Part shown: piece after piece, positions 34,526 through 43,872 of the stretch
Position numbering within the stretch: the first letter of the stretch is position 1
Layout: each line of letters opens with the position of its first letter
DNA from: Magnetofaba australis IT-1
Lineage (GTDB): Bacteria; Pseudomonadota; Magnetococcia; Magnetococcales; Magnetococcaceae
Direction of reading: 5' to 3'
Assembly (NCBI RefSeq): GCF_002109495.1
Contig: NZ_LVJN01000020.1
Location: 728,300 to 792,299, forward strand
DNA length: 64,000 nucleotides
The notes under the pieces: model-generated
Database searches by the model: none
The model's input: the letters and a program-made list of their open reading frames with translations, nothing else
What the model was told of the DNA's origin: nothing
Made by a program: the position numbers and the translations under genes

Positions 34526-35391
34526 CAGGCGTCGCCTCGATGCAGCTCGCGGGCGTGGAAGGAGGAGCGCGCCAAGGGGTGACAGGCGACTTTCTCAAAA
34601 CCCCGGTCCAATGCTGCGCGCTCCAGGCGCTCGAACGCCTCCGGCTCCCAGTAGCGCAGCACCGGATGATGCGACTCGCTGGGTCGCAGATATTGGCCCA
34701 CGGTCAGATAGGTCACCCCGGCGGCGCGCAGATCATCGAACACCGCCAGCACCTCGGACTCCTCTTCGCCCAGGCCCAGCATGATGCCCGATTTGGTTTT
34801 GATGGAGGGATCCAACTCGCCTGCGCGTTTGAGCACGGCCAGGGAGAATGCATAGCTGGAGACTGGGCGCACATCGGCGTAGAGGCGGGGGACCGTCTCC
34901 ACATTGTGGTTGAACACGTCGGGGCGGGCGGCGATAACCTGCTCCAGGGCTCCCTCTTTATTGCGGAAGTCCGGTGTGAGGACTTCTACGGAGGCTTGTG
35001 GCGTTGCGGCGCGCAGCGCTTCGATGCAGCGGGCGAACTGGGCGGCGCCGCCGTCGTCCAGGTCATCGCGGTCCACTGAGGTGATCACCACGTGATTCAG
35101 ATTCAGGGCCCGCGCGGCTTCGGCCAAGTGGGCGGGTTCGTTTGGGTCGATGGGTGCGGGGCGGCCCGTCTCCACGTCGCAGAAGGCGCAACGGCGGGTG
35201 CAGATGCGCCCCAGGATCATGAACGCCGCCGAGCCCTCATGCCAGCACTGGCCGATGTTGGGGCAGGTGGCCTCTTCGCACACGCTATGCAGCTGTTTGT
35301 CGCGCATGAGGGCGCGCAGACGCAGGTACTCTTTGGAGGTGGGCGGTTTGACTTTGAGCCAGCGCGGCTTGTTGCCGAGAGGGTGGGGCAT
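34525..35391 (-). CDS. lipA: Lipoyl synthase LipA
   Basis: 288 residues. Radical-SAM enzyme inserting two sulfurs into octanoyl groups. The auxiliary cluster motif C-x4-C-x5-C is [12 protein letters not shown]; the radical-SAM motif C-x3-C-x2-C is [10 protein letters not shown]. Others are [29 protein letters not shown] and the terminal RSSFHARE with the conserved Ser ligand. Starts at [15 protein letters not shown]; an in-frame extension to 35472 comprises unrelated sequence. Upstream is a palindrome cassette, not an obvious promoter. Confidence 0.98.
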   Translation of the reverse strand: MPHPLGNKPRWLKVKPPTSKEYLRLRALMRDKQLHSVCEEATCPNIGQCWHEGSAAFMILGRICTRRCAFCDVETGRPAPIDPNEPAHLAEAARALNLNHVVITSVDRDDLDDGGAAQFARCIEALRAATPQASVEVLTPDFRNKEGALEQVIAARPDVFNHNVETVPRLYADVRPVSSYAFSLAVLKRAGELDPSIKTKSGIMLGLGEEESEVLAVFDDLRAAGVTYLTVGQYLRPSESHHPVLRYWEPEAFERLERAALDRGFEKVACHPLARSSFHARELHRGDA

Positions 35392-35460
35392 AGGAATAGG
35401 TTCTGTCTGTTGGAGGCTATAAACGCGGAGTGAAAGAGTGCTCCCAGCCAGACAGGTGGC

Positions 35461-35690
35461 AAAGTCGGACATTTATGGCCGACTTTGACGGGGTCTGGGG
35501 GCCGCGCCCCCAGCGGGTGTGGGCGGAGCCCACGGTGTGGCTGTTGACCTTAGGGGAGTTTGAGGGCGCAGCCCTCAATATCTTTCATCTCCCCATAGTA
35601 ACCATGACCGATCTTGTTGAGCCATTGGTCTTAGGGGGAGATTGAGGACGCAGCCCTCAATATCTTTTCGCTTCCAATCTGCTCTTAAGA
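35461..35690 (+). repeat. Palindrome cassette with duplicated last module
   Basis: hp1 here is AAAGTCGG/CCGACTTT (35461-35486), followed by GGGTCTGGGGGC-CGC-GCCCCCAG, GCGGGTGT, uninterrupted GGGCGGAGCCCAC (the IS110 target site), TGTGGCTGTTGACC, TTGAGGGC-GCA-GCCCTCAA and TATCTTTC. The last module recurs at 35640-35668 (ATTGAGGACGCAGCCCTCAA then TATCTTTT). It lies between divergently placed gene ends: upstream of lipA and beyond the DHH gene stop. Confidence 0.8.
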
Positions 35691-35698
35691 GCGCGCAA

Positions 35699-36913
35699 TT
35701 AAACCGGCGCGCGCGTCTCTTCCAAACCCAGTTTGGCGAAGAACTTGCCGCGCACCTTGGCGTTATAGGCCTCCCACTTCATTTTCGACAGCTCGAAACT
35801 GTCCATGCCGGAGAGGAAGCCCAGCGGGATCTCAAACCCGCCCGCGTTGGCTTTGCCGCCGCCATAATACTGTCCGTTGGCCGATTTGCCCAAGGCTTCC
35901 TTAAGAAAAGCGTCCGGGGCCACCGAGTGCTTGGTGGTGCGCATGGAGCCTTGAATGGATTCGGCGCCATCCTCGTGACTGACGATGCCGTAGACGATGG
36001 CGGTGTGCACCGAGTCCTCGGTGAGGAGAAAGTCCGCCGCCTGGGGGATGGCGTCGCGATCCTCGGCGCGGATGGCGCCCACCCCCGAGAGGCTGAAGCC
36101 TTCGCGCACCACCCGATTGGCCAGCGCGGCGCGGATCACCTCCATGACGCGGTGGTTGCGCTGCTGGTGCATGATCTCCTGCAACACGTCGGCGTCGTAG
36201 AGAGGTTGCAGGAACGCGCCGGCGGAGAAGTCCAGGGACTTGGCGTTGATCATGGAGCCGGTGTCGGAGATGATGCCGTGCATCAGCGCGGTGGCCAGCC
36301 GACGATGCTCCGACTTGGAGGTTTTGAGCGGCATGATGCCGTCCATGAAGTAGCTGGTCATGATGGTGGCGCAGGCGCCCACTGGACGCAGATCCATCAA
36401 CGGGGCTTCCAGACGCTGCTGGTTGGCGTGGTGGTCCATCACCGCCAGCACCGGCACGCCGAGTCGCTCGAATGGCTCGGTGAGGGCCGAGGTGGTGCCC
36501 TGGTTATCGACGAAGATGGTGGCCGAATAGCGATCGGCGGGGATCAGCTCCGGGTTCTCCACCCGCACCAACTCGATATCCAGCATATTGGTCAGGGCGA
36601 TGTTCTCCTGATGGCTGATGCGCCCGCCATAGAGCATGTGCGCCTCAATGCCGAACGCTTCGGCCAGGATCACGTAGGCAAACGCGCAGGAGATGGCGTC
36701 GGGATCGGGAAAATCCTGCACGATCACCGCATGGCGCTCGCCCTCACGACCGGATAGCAGCTCTTTGAGTTGTTGGGTGCGACTGATGCCGGTCTCCCCC
36801 ATGACACGCTCCGCTTTCGCCTCGGGCTCCGGCGAATGGTCGTCGTTGACCGGCGCGGTATCGTCGGTCGGATTGTTCAGGCCCTCTTCAGGTGCATCGA
36901 CAATTTGTTCCAT
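35699..36913 (-). CDS. DHH-family phosphoesterase
   Basis: 404 residues. DHH/DHHA1 proteins (NrnA, RecJ, GdpP kin) hydrolyse phosphodiesters such as short oligonucleotides or cyclic dinucleotides with Mn. Motifs: VQDFPDPDAISCAFA (motif I), IFVDNQG (motif II), VMDHHANQ (the DHH) and ALMHGIISDTGSM (motif IV). The C-terminal DHHA1 domain has YYGGGKANAGGFEIPLGF with the GG-AGG substrate loop. An N-terminal 40-residue acidic segment is disordered. Specific substrate unknown; NrnA-like single-domain pairing suggests nanoRNA or pAp. Confidence 0.9.
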   Translation of the reverse strand: MEQIVDAPEEGLNNPTDDTAPVNDDHSPEPEAKAERVMGETGISRTQQLKELLSGREGERHAVIVQDFPDPDAISCAFAYVILAEAFGIEAHMLYGGRISHQENIALTNMLDIELVRVENPELIPADRYSATIFVDNQGTTSALTEPFERLGVPVLAVMDHHANQQRLEAPLMDLRPVGACATIMTSYFMDGIMPLKTSKSEHRRLATALMHGIISDTGSMINAKSLDFSAGAFLQPLYDADVLQEIMHQQRNHRVMEVIRAALANRVVREGFSLSGVGAIRAEDRDAIPQAADFLLTEDSVHTAIVYGIVSHEDGAESIQGSMRTTKHSVAPDAFLKEALGKSANGQYYGGGKANAGGFEIPLGFLSGMDSFELSKMKWEAYNAKVRGKFFAKLGLEETRAPV

Positions 36914-36966
36914 TATCTTAGCCTTTTTTCCGGGACTGCTAGGGGATCGGGGCGTCTTGTGTCGTT

Positions 36967-38100
36967 TTATGCTCCGCCAATGTACTGTATCGGATTATAG
37001 CGTCCGGCCATGAGATTGATGTCAGTGTGCACGCTCTCATAGCGATCGGCCATCTCCTCAAAGGTGACTGTCAGGCCATCGGCTTGGCCGATGAGCGTCA
37101 CCGGGTCGCCCCACTGCGGCGGCGGATCCAGGTCGGTGACGTCGAAGGTGGTGACGTTGAGCGAGACCCGCCCGGCCACCCGGCACAGTTTCCCGCTGAT
37201 AATCGCTTCGCCTTTGTTGAACAGGGCGCGGGGATAGCCTTCGCCGAATCCTACCGGCACAGTGGCCAAAACGCTCTCGCGCTCGGTGACGAAGCGCGTG
37301 CCGTAGCCCACGTCATGCCCGGCGGGAACCCGCGCCACCCCGGAGATGGCGGTGCGCAGCGCCATGATGGGCTTCAGTTCAGGCGGATTGTCGAACGCCT
37401 GGGAGGTGCGCACCCCATAGCAGGCGGCGCCCACCCGCACCATGTCGCCACGGCGTTCCGGCATGCGCCAGGTCCCGGCGCTGTTATGGGTGTGAATCAG
37501 CGCATCAGGCGGCAGGGCGTCACGGGATTGTTCAATTAGAGTATCGAAACGGCGTAACTGTTCACGGGCGTGGTTCAGATCCGGCGCATCGGCGTTGGCC
37601 AGATGGGTCATCACGCCGACGATTTTCACACCTGGCAACTCGCGGATCTCCCGCACCCCTTCGGCGTCATGATAGAGAAAGCCGCCGCGCCCCATGCCGG
37701 AGTCGATCTTCACATGCACCGGCACCGGCAGGCCGCGCCGCACCCCCAGCCGGTCCAGAAACACGCTGGCCTGCTCGCCTGCGGCCAACTCCTCCACATT
37801 CCACTGCAGCGCCTCCTCCAACTCTTCGGGCAGGCCGGAGCGCAGGCGCATGATGGGGATCTGCGCATCAATGGTGCGGATGGCGGCGATCTCGCCATTG
37901 GTGCAGACGCCCAGGCGGTCGGCGCCAGCGGCGATGGCGACTGGCGCCAACGCTGTGATGCCGTGGCCATAGGCGTCGGCCTTGAGCACCACGCACACTT
38001 TGCTGGGGGCGACGCTCTGTTTGATGAAGCGGATATTGGCGGCGAACTGGTCCAGGTCCACCGTCACAGTCATGGGGTGATGAGGCATGGCGCATCCCAT
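36967..38100 (-). CDS. alr: Alanine racemase
   Basis: 377 residues. PLP enzyme making D-alanine for peptidoglycan. The PLP Lys is in VLKADAYGHG; the second-base Tyr in DVGYGTRF; VPVGFGEGYPR and RVAGRVSLNVTTFDVTDL are the C-terminal beta-domain blocks. VSMD in the usual signature is VSLN here, a conservative drift. Start uncertain: ATGs at 38100, 38088 and 38073 all lack a good Shine-Dalgarno, and the conserved part begins at VTVDLDQFAAN. Confidence 0.95.
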   Translation of the reverse strand: MGCAMPHHPMTVTVDLDQFAANIRFIKQSVAPSKVCVVLKADAYGHGITALAPVAIAAGADRLGVCTNGEIAAIRTIDAQIPIMRLRSGLPEELEEALQWNVEELAAGEQASVFLDRLGVRRGLPVPVHVKIDSGMGRGGFLYHDAEGVREIRELPGVKIVGVMTHLANADAPDLNHAREQLRRFDTLIEQSRDALPPDALIHTHNSAGTWRMPERRGDMVRVGAACYGVRTSQAFDNPPELKPIMALRTAISGVARVPAGHDVGYGTRFVTERESVLATVPVGFGEGYPRALFNKGEAIISGKLCRVAGRVSLNVTTFDVTDLDPPPQWGDPVTLIGQADGLTVTFEEMADRYESVHTDINLMAGRYNPIQYIGGA

Positions 38101-38142
38101 AGGCGTGAAAACTGGGCGCTCGTGGCGCGGTCGGAATCCTTA

Positions 38143-38289
38143 GCAGGCTGCTGAAACAGCAGCCTGCGCGTGGGCCAGGAAGGCCCACCAAAATCAACAG
38201 AGGGTTTTATCCTGTTGATTTTGTGAGGTCAGTGAAAACCGCGTTTTCGCTGACCGTCGCTGAAAAGGCCATGGATGGACTTTTTCAGC
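38143..38289. repeat. Run of five consecutive hairpins upstream of alr
   Basis: Perfect or near-perfect palindromes follow one another almost without spacing: GCAGGCTGCTG/CAGCAGCCTGC (38143-38167), GTGGGCC/GGCCCAC (38170-38188), AAAATCAACAG/CTGTTGATTTT (38190-38222), GGTCAGTGAAAAC/GTTTTCGCTGACC (38227-38255), GCTGAAAA/TTTTCAGC (38259-38289). Different in sequence from the 325-bp element but similar in principle. No gene is seen in 38101-38470. Confidence 0.85.
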
Positions 38290-38380
38290 ATCCTGTTAGT
38301 GTAATGCGAAATCGAAAAATCCCCAAACAGTTCGCCGCAATACCAAATGGTTGGGAGAAAAAATGGTGAAATCGTCGTTG

Positions 38381-38396
38381 TGTGATATCGGTCACA
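38381..38396. promoter_or_regulatory. CRP-type operator TGTGA-N6-TCACA
   Basis: A perfect 5+5 inverted repeat (TGTGATATCGGTCACA) matching the CRP consensus, 75 bases before the start of the gene at 38471. The Crp/Fnr regulator encoded two genes on (39033) carries the CRP recognition residues (Arg179, Glu180, Arg184), so self-regulation of this unit is likely. Confidence 0.7.
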
Positions 38397-38470
38397 GAGC
38401 CGCGAGGCGGGATTCATTACCATGACCTCACTGGCGGCAAACGCCGCAATCCATCCATGAGGAGAGAGAG

Positions 38471-39010
38471 ATGAATCGAATCCGCCGCGTGTTATCCCTG
38501 GCCGCCCTGGCCACGGGAATACTGAGCGCGCCCCTGGCGCAGGCCAGCAACTTGAGCGATGCGACGATCTACGCCATCTTCGATCAAGCCAACATGGCCG
38601 ATATCGCCAGCGGGCGTCTGGCCTGGGCCAAGAGTCGCAATCCCGAGGTGCGGCGTTTGGCCAAGATGGTGATCACCGATCATACGGCGGTGCAGCAGAT
38701 GGGCCGCGACATCGCCAAACAGATGAACGCGCTGGGGACGCCGCCCGCAGGCGACGCCAGTTGGAGCCAGATGGCGCAAACCCTGGAGCGGCTCGACAAG
38801 CTGGAGGGCGCTGAATTTGACGCCGCCTATCTGCGCCATGAGATCGGCTTCCATGCGGCGGTGATCAACGCCATCGATACGGTGCTGCTGCCCGCCATTG
38901 AGGATGCGCGGTTCAAAGGGCTGGTGCGGAAGGTGTTGCCGGGATTTCAGCATCATCTGAACGAAACCCGCGCCGTGGCTGAGAAGCTCGGCGTGACGCA
39001 GATCCACTGA
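38471..39010 (+). CDS. Periplasmic DUF4142-type protein
   Basis: 179 residues. Signal peptide (VLSLAALATGILSAPLAQA), then a four-helix, ferritin-like DUF4142 domain: FDQANMADIASGRLAWAK, VRRLAKMVITDHTAVQQMGR, and HEIGFHAAVINAIDTVLLP with the paired His typical of the family. Function of the family is unknown; members are exported and often linked to stress. AGGAGAGAG precedes the ATG. The Crp-type regulator follows 22 bp on, so the two are probably cotranscribed from the promoter near the CRP-type site. Confidence 0.85.
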   Translation: MNRIRRVLSLAALATGILSAPLAQASNLSDATIYAIFDQANMADIASGRLAWAKSRNPEVRRLAKMVITDHTAVQQMGRDIAKQMNALGTPPAGDASWSQMAQTLERLDKLEGAEFDAAYLRHEIGFHAAVINAIDTVLLPAIEDARFKGLVRKVLPGFQHHLNETRAVAEKLGVTQIH

Positions 39011-39032
39011 CCACAGGATTGAGAGTTTAGCG

Positions 39033-39686
39033 ATGGCCGACGCAACCCAACAGATCAGCGACCAGTTGAGTGACTCCGGGCGCGCGCTATTCCGGCAGCG
39101 CATGGTCAAGCATCTGCTGCCCATGGGGAGTATGGCGCTCAATCGCGGCGATGAAGTCTCCGGAGCCTACTTCGTGCTGCGTGGGGAGCTGCGCGTCTTC
39201 ACCATCACCCCCAATGGCAAGGAGGCGCTGCTCTACCGCATCCGCCCGGGGGAGACCTGCGTGCTGGCCATCAACAGTCTGTTTCAGGAGTTGCCCTATC
39301 CCGCCTGGGTGCGCGCCGCGGCGGAGACACAGGTGGGGGTGCTCTCCGGCGCCGCTTATCGGCAACTGTTCGCCCATGAGTCGGTGATTCAGGAGATGAC
39401 GGTGGCGGCGCTGGCGCGGGCGGTGTTCGGCCTGATGGGACAGATAGAACAGAGCCACGCGCTCACTGTGGAGCAGCGCTTGGCCGGATTGCTGCTGAAT
39501 TATGCCGACGCATCGGGGCGGGTGGCGATGACGCAGCAGGCCATGGCCGATGAGATTGGCGCGGCGCGGGAGGTGGTGGGACGCCATCTGTCGCGATTTG
39601 CCCGCGATGGAGTGACCCGCAGTGGGCGCGGGGCTGTGACGATTCTGAGCAAGGAGAGGCTTCACGCCATTATGGCGGACGCCTGA
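39033..39686 (+). CDS. Crp/Fnr-family transcriptional regulator
   Basis: 217 residues. N-terminal effector domain of the cNMP-binding fold (GEVSGAYFVLRGELRVFT; NPNGKEALLYRIRPGETC) and a C-terminal winged helix with RVAMTQQAMADEIGAAREVV. The recognition helix reads Arg179-Glu180-...-Arg184, as in E. coli CRP, predicting TGTGA half-sites; such a site lies at 38381. The Cys set of FNR is absent, so it is not an iron-sulfur type. The effector is not clear: the phosphate-binding RxS segment of CRP is not obvious in the cassette (YPAWVRAAAETQVGV). Upstream of a di-haem peroxidase gene it may control. Confidence 0.92.
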   Translation: MADATQQISDQLSDSGRALFRQRMVKHLLPMGSMALNRGDEVSGAYFVLRGELRVFTITPNGKEALLYRIRPGETCVLAINSLFQELPYPAWVRAAAETQVGVLSGAAYRQLFAHESVIQEMTVAALARAVFGLMGQIEQSHALTVEQRLAGLLLNYADASGRVAMTQQAMADEIGAAREVVGRHLSRFARDGVTRSGRGAVTILSKERLHAIMADA

Positions 39687-39771
39687 AGAGAGAGGAATGG
39701 CCCGAAGAGGCCGGTTCGCAGAGTGTTTGATAACTAAAGAGATCAACCTTTGTCTGATGAGGAGAGTGGTC

Positions 39772-41019
39772 ATGATCGCCATCCTGCCATTATTGGGCGC
39801 AATTTTGATTGTCGCCATGATCGCCTCGCTCCTGGTGTGGAGCGATCTGTGTCGCATGAGTTCACGGGGGCGGCGCCGCTGCGTGGTGGGCAGCGCATTG
39901 ATGGGGGTGGGGCTCGTGGCTCTGAGCATCAAAGTGGCGGCGGTGTGGTGGATCGAGGACGCTTTGGCGCAATCGCGCGGGCCTGTTGCCCCCATTGCGT
40001 CGCGTTTGCACAGCGTGGATTGGCGCAACCCTATTGCATCAAAATCGCCAGGGCGGTTTGAAACGGTTTCCTGGCGCGCTCTGCCCGCGCGCGCGACAGA
40101 TCCGCTGGATAACCCCACAACCGTCGACAAGGCGACATTGGGTCGGAAGCTGTTTCTGGATCGCCGTCTGTCGCGGGATGGCTCCGTAGCCTGCGTCGAC
40201 TGCCACGCTTTGGATCGCGCCGGGGTGGATGGGCGCCCGCGCTCCCTTGGCGTGGATGGCCAAGTTGGTGCGCGCAACGCCCCCAGCGTGTACAACGCCG
40301 CATTCCTCTCTCGCCTGTTCTGGGATGGGCGCGCCGCCTCCCTGGAGGAGCAGGCGTTAGGGCCCATCGCCAATCCGGTGGAGATGGGGGTGGAGGATCT
40401 GAATCGTGTGCTGGCGCGGTTGCGGCGGGATGCGGAATACCCCTCTCTGTTCGCGCAAGCGTTCTCAGGAGAGGAGTCGATCACACAGACCAATCTGGCG
40501 CGCGCATTGGCGGCGTTCGAGCGCACGTTGATTCAGAATCAGACCCGCTATGATCGCTTCGTGCGCGGGGAGGGGGAGTTTACTCCATTGGAGAGGCGGG
40601 GGATGCGGCTATTTCACTCCGTGGGATGCCGTCAATGTCATCAAGACCCCACCTTCAGCGCGGCGGGACGTATCGGCGCCGTGGGCGCGTATCGGCCTTT
40701 TCCGCGCTATGGCGGCCATGCCATCGTCGCGCGCTACGCGCTAACTGAGGATGCGGGCAACGCCATGGGGCGTCAGGGCGTCTGGCGCGTGCCATCGTTG
40801 CGCAATGTAGCGCGCACTGCGCCCTATTTTCACAATGGCGCAGTCACGGAGTTGGAGGAGGCGGTGCGGATCATGGGCTTGGCGCAGCTCAACCGACAGT
40901 TGAGCGAGCAGGAAGTTCGCGCGTTGTCAGCATTTCTGCGCACGCTTTCCGGTTCGTTGCAACAGGAAGATCTTGGGTTGTTGAGTGGTGAGTCTATAAA
41001 GCGCAGCAATGACATGTAG
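39772..41019 (+). CDS. Membrane-anchored di-haem cytochrome c peroxidase family protein
   Basis: 415 residues. Two haem-binding motifs CVDCH and CRQCH mark the CcpA/MauG family, which reduces hydrogen peroxide with electrons from cytochrome c in the periplasm or carries out haem-driven oxidation. Blocks: ATLGRKLFLDRRLSRDGSVA, FWDGRAASLEEQALGPIANP, and VPSLRNVARTAPYFHNGAVT. Unlike the usual secreted form it has an N-terminal region with two hydrophobic segments (AILPLLGAILIVAMIASLLV and MGVGLVALSIKVAAVWW). ATG 39772 is chosen for GAGGAG upstream. Compare the second member at 54551. Confidence 0.9.
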   Translation: MIAILPLLGAILIVAMIASLLVWSDLCRMSSRGRRRCVVGSALMGVGLVALSIKVAAVWWIEDALAQSRGPVAPIASRLHSVDWRNPIASKSPGRFETVSWRALPARATDPLDNPTTVDKATLGRKLFLDRRLSRDGSVACVDCHALDRAGVDGRPRSLGVDGQVGARNAPSVYNAAFLSRLFWDGRAASLEEQALGPIANPVEMGVEDLNRVLARLRRDAEYPSLFAQAFSGEESITQTNLARALAAFERTLIQNQTRYDRFVRGEGEFTPLERRGMRLFHSVGCRQCHQDPTFSAAGRIGAVGAYRPFPRYGGHAIVARYALTEDAGNAMGRQGVWRVPSLRNVARTAPYFHNGAVTELEEAVRIMGLAQLNRQLSEQEVRALSAFLRTLSGSLQQEDLGLLSGESIKRSNDM

Positions 41020-41175
41020 AATAGGGTGGGCAAAAATTCTGCGATTTCGCTGTAAAAACATACTCTCCATCCGATTTTTGCAGTATGGTGGAAGTCGTTT
41101 GTGCAAACTTCATTGCCGACGTTCCCCGTGACTGCCTTAGCTGGCGCTTGCCGCGTGTTTAATCTGGAGGAAGTA

Positions 41176-43872
41176 ATGTTTGCCGCGATCCGTGACCTCT
41201 CCATCCGCTTAAAGCTCATTGTCAGTTTTGGTATTGTACTACTGTTGCTGATTGTTGTGTCAGTGGTGGGAACTCTCGAATTAGAGAATGCAGCGCACGG
41301 GCTGCACGACTATCGCGCTCTGGCTAAGCAAACAAATCTATCTGGTCGTTTGCAGGCGAATATGTTGATGGTGCAATTGGATGTAACGGACTTCCTGGTG
41401 ACAGGGGATCCCAAGGAAGTGGAGCATTATGGACACCACTTTGAGAGCGTAAAGAAGTTTCTTGCGCAATCGCACAAGGTGATCAAAGGCGCTGAGCGGG
41501 AGAAGTTGATTGACGAGGTCTCCGCTGTGGTGGGTGAGTACTCCGCCTCGTTCGAAAAAGTGGTGAAAGCGCGGGCCGCGCGGAATCAATTGTTGAATGA
41601 TATTTTGGTGCCCCGGGGCGGCGCCATGGAGCATGCGCTCAATGAGATCATGGAAACCGCCGCCGCAGATGACGATATGGAGGCGGCGCTCAATAGCGGC
41701 AAAGCGCTCCGCCGCTTGCTTTTGGCGCGTCTGTATGTGGTCAAATTTCTGGAATCCAATGAAGAGAGCGCTTTTGAGCGCGTGAAGAAGGAGATGGCGG
41801 CGCTGGCTGAAAGTCTCACCGTCCTCGACGCCTCGGTGCAGAACCCGCATCGTCGCGAACTTCTTGCGCAGACCATTGCAGACAAGCAAGCCTATGAAGA
41901 GGCTTTCATTCAAATCCATAAGATCATCGTCGACCGCAACAAAATCATCGATGACAGTCTGGAAGTGATCGGGCCGAAAGTCTCCGAAGAGCTGGAAAAA
42001 GTCAAGCTGAGCGTCAAAGCGGAGCAGGACGAGCTGGGGCCCAAGCTGGAAGCTTCGTCGGACCACGCCGTGTCGGTCATGATCACCACCGCCATCATCT
42101 CCATCATTCTCGGTATGGCGCTGGCGTTGATCCTGACCAAGATGATCACTGGCCCGCTCAAGCAGATTATGGGCTTTGCCAAAATGGTGGGCGACGGCGA
42201 CCTGGGTGGTCATATCCACATCGACCAGAAGGATGATGTTGGCGAGCTGGCGCGTCTGATGGTGGTGATGCGCGACAATCTGCAACAGAGCGTACGCAAT
42301 GTGTCAGTGCAGTCGCGCACGTTGAGCGCGGTGATCACCGAACAGACCCACGTTAACCATACTCTGGTTGAGTGTGCTCAGGTGAACTTGAAGATGTCGC
42401 GCAATGTGGTGGAGGAGAACGACACCATCGATGCGGAGATTCATCACCTCTCTGAGAAGCTGTATGAGTCCGATGATGACATCAACACGCTCTCCGACGC
42501 CGCCACCACTCTTTCGGAGAACGTTAACACCATCGCCGCCGCCTCCGAGCAGGCCAGCCAGAACGTCAACACCATGGCCAGCGCCGCTGAGGAGATGTCC
42601 TCCAATATTGAACAGGTGAACCAGAGCCTGGGTTCGGTGGATAGCGCCATCAGCAGCGTGAATGAGTCCGTCGACGAGATGTCGGCGCTTACCGACAATG
42701 TGCGCAACGGCGTGGAGCGGGCGGATCAGACGGCACGGGAGGCCACAACGCGTGCGGAATCGACCCAGGAGATCATGGAGGGGTTGTCACAATCCACCCA
42801 TGAGATCATCAAGGTGGTGGGGCTGATCAAGAATATCGCCGACCAGACCAATATGCTGGCGCTCAACGCCTCTATTGAAGCCGCAGGCGCGGGTGAGGCG
42901 GGCAAGGGCTTTGCGGTTGTGGCCAACGAGGTGAAGGAGTTGGCCAACCAGACTGGCGACGCCACCAAACAGATCGACCAGACCGCTTCGGAGATTCGCG
43001 GCAAGACCAACCAGGCCAGTCAGGCGGCGCGGGAGATTGGCGATATGATCTCCCAGCTCAACGCCATCAATGAGGATATCTCCAACGCCATGGGCAGCCA
43101 GGGCGAGGCGATGACGCACATCATGGACTCCATGAACATGGTGAACGAGGCCAGCCAGGAGGTGATGCGCAACGCCTCGGAGCTGGGCGAGGCCTCCTCC
43201 GAAGTGGCGCGGGCGGCGCAGGAAGCCGCCACCGGCACCGCGGAGATCGCCACCTCCGCTTCCGCCATGGCGGGCGGGGCCTCCGAGGTGGCCGATAGCA
43301 GTCGCGCAGTCAAAGCCAAAATGTTGGAGGTGAAGGATTTCGCCATGAAGGTGTTCCACGCCTCGGCCAATGTGCAGAAGAACATGCTCAAGGCGATGTC
43401 CCTGACCGACAAGGTGGACGGCATGGTGCAGTCCTCCAACGTGTTGGTGGAGTTGAGCGATCGCACCGGGCAGAGTTTGGGCGAGGCGGAGCAGCAATTC
43501 CGGGTGGGCTCGCCGCAATTTGATCTCACAGCGGTGAAACAGGCCCACTTGGCGATCATCAACAAATTGATTGCTGTGATGCGCAGTCATGATGTCGCCA
43601 AGGATGACCACTTCCCCGATGCGCGCACATGTGATTTTGGCAAGTGGTACTATGGCGAAGGCGCCGAAAAACTGCAAAATATTGCGGGCTTCACTGAGCT
43701 GGGAACGTTGCACGAGAAGGTGCATACCCTGGCCAAGGAGATTGTGGATCACGCGGTGAACAACCGCAACGCCGAGGCCGAGCGCAGCTTGCAGGAGTTC
43801 CATAAAGCGCGGCGTGCGATGTTTGAGACGCTGGATAAAGTCTACGTGGCGTCGCTGCGCTACGAGGATTAA
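41176..43872 (+). CDS. Methyl-accepting chemotaxis protein with C-terminal CZB domain
   Basis: 898 residues. Two transmembrane segments (about 12-34, [20 protein letters not shown]; about 300-325, [20 protein letters not shown]) flank a long helical periplasmic domain (about 35-300) resembling a bimodular four-helix sensor. HAMP (about 325-380), then a signalling domain whose hairpin tip [20 protein letters not shown] contacts CheA/CheW. The C-terminal CZB domain (about 780-898) shows [19 protein letters not shown] and [12 protein letters not shown], the zinc-binding His/Cys set, implicated in zinc or HOCl sensing in other bacteria. ATG has GGAGGAAG upstream. Converges on the beta-lactamase gene with a 4-bp overlap. 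Confidence 0.95.
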   Translation: MFAAIRDLSIRLKLIVSFGIVLLLLIVVSVVGTLELENAAHGLHDYRALAKQTNLSGRLQANMLMVQLDVTDFLVTGDPKEVEHYGHHFESVKKFLAQSHKVIKGAEREKLIDEVSAVVGEYSASFEKVVKARAARNQLLNDILVPRGGAMEHALNEIMETAAADDDMEAALNSGKALRRLLLARLYVVKFLESNEESAFERVKKEMAALAESLTVLDASVQNPHRRELLAQTIADKQAYEEAFIQIHKIIVDRNKIIDDSLEVIGPKVSEELEKVKLSVKAEQDELGPKLEASSDHAVSVMITTAIISIILGMALALILTKMITGPLKQIMGFAKMVGDGDLGGHIHIDQKDDVGELARLMVVMRDNLQQSVRNVSVQSRTLSAVITEQTHVNHTLVECAQVNLKMSRNVVEENDTIDAEIHHLSEKLYESDDDINTLSDAATTLSENVNTIAAASEQASQNVNTMASAAEEMSSNIEQVNQSLGSVDSAISSVNESVDEMSALTDNVRNGVERADQTAREATTRAESTQEIMEGLSQSTHEIIKVVGLIKNIADQTNMLALNASIEAAGAGEAGKGFAVVANEVKELANQTGDATKQIDQTASEIRGKTNQASQAAREIGDMISQLNAINEDISNAMGSQGEAMTHIMDSMNMVNEASQEVMRNASELGEASSEVARAAQEAATGTAEIATSASAMAGGASEVADSSRAVKAKMLEVKDFAMKVFHASANVQKNMLKAMSLTDKVDGMVQSSNVLVELSDRTGQSLGEAEQQFRVGSPQFDLTAVKQAHLAIINKLIAVMRSHDVAKDDHFPDARTCDFGKWYYGEGAEKLQNIAGFTELGTLHEKVHTLAKEIVDHAVNNRNAEAERSLQEFHKARRAMFETLDKVYVASLRYED

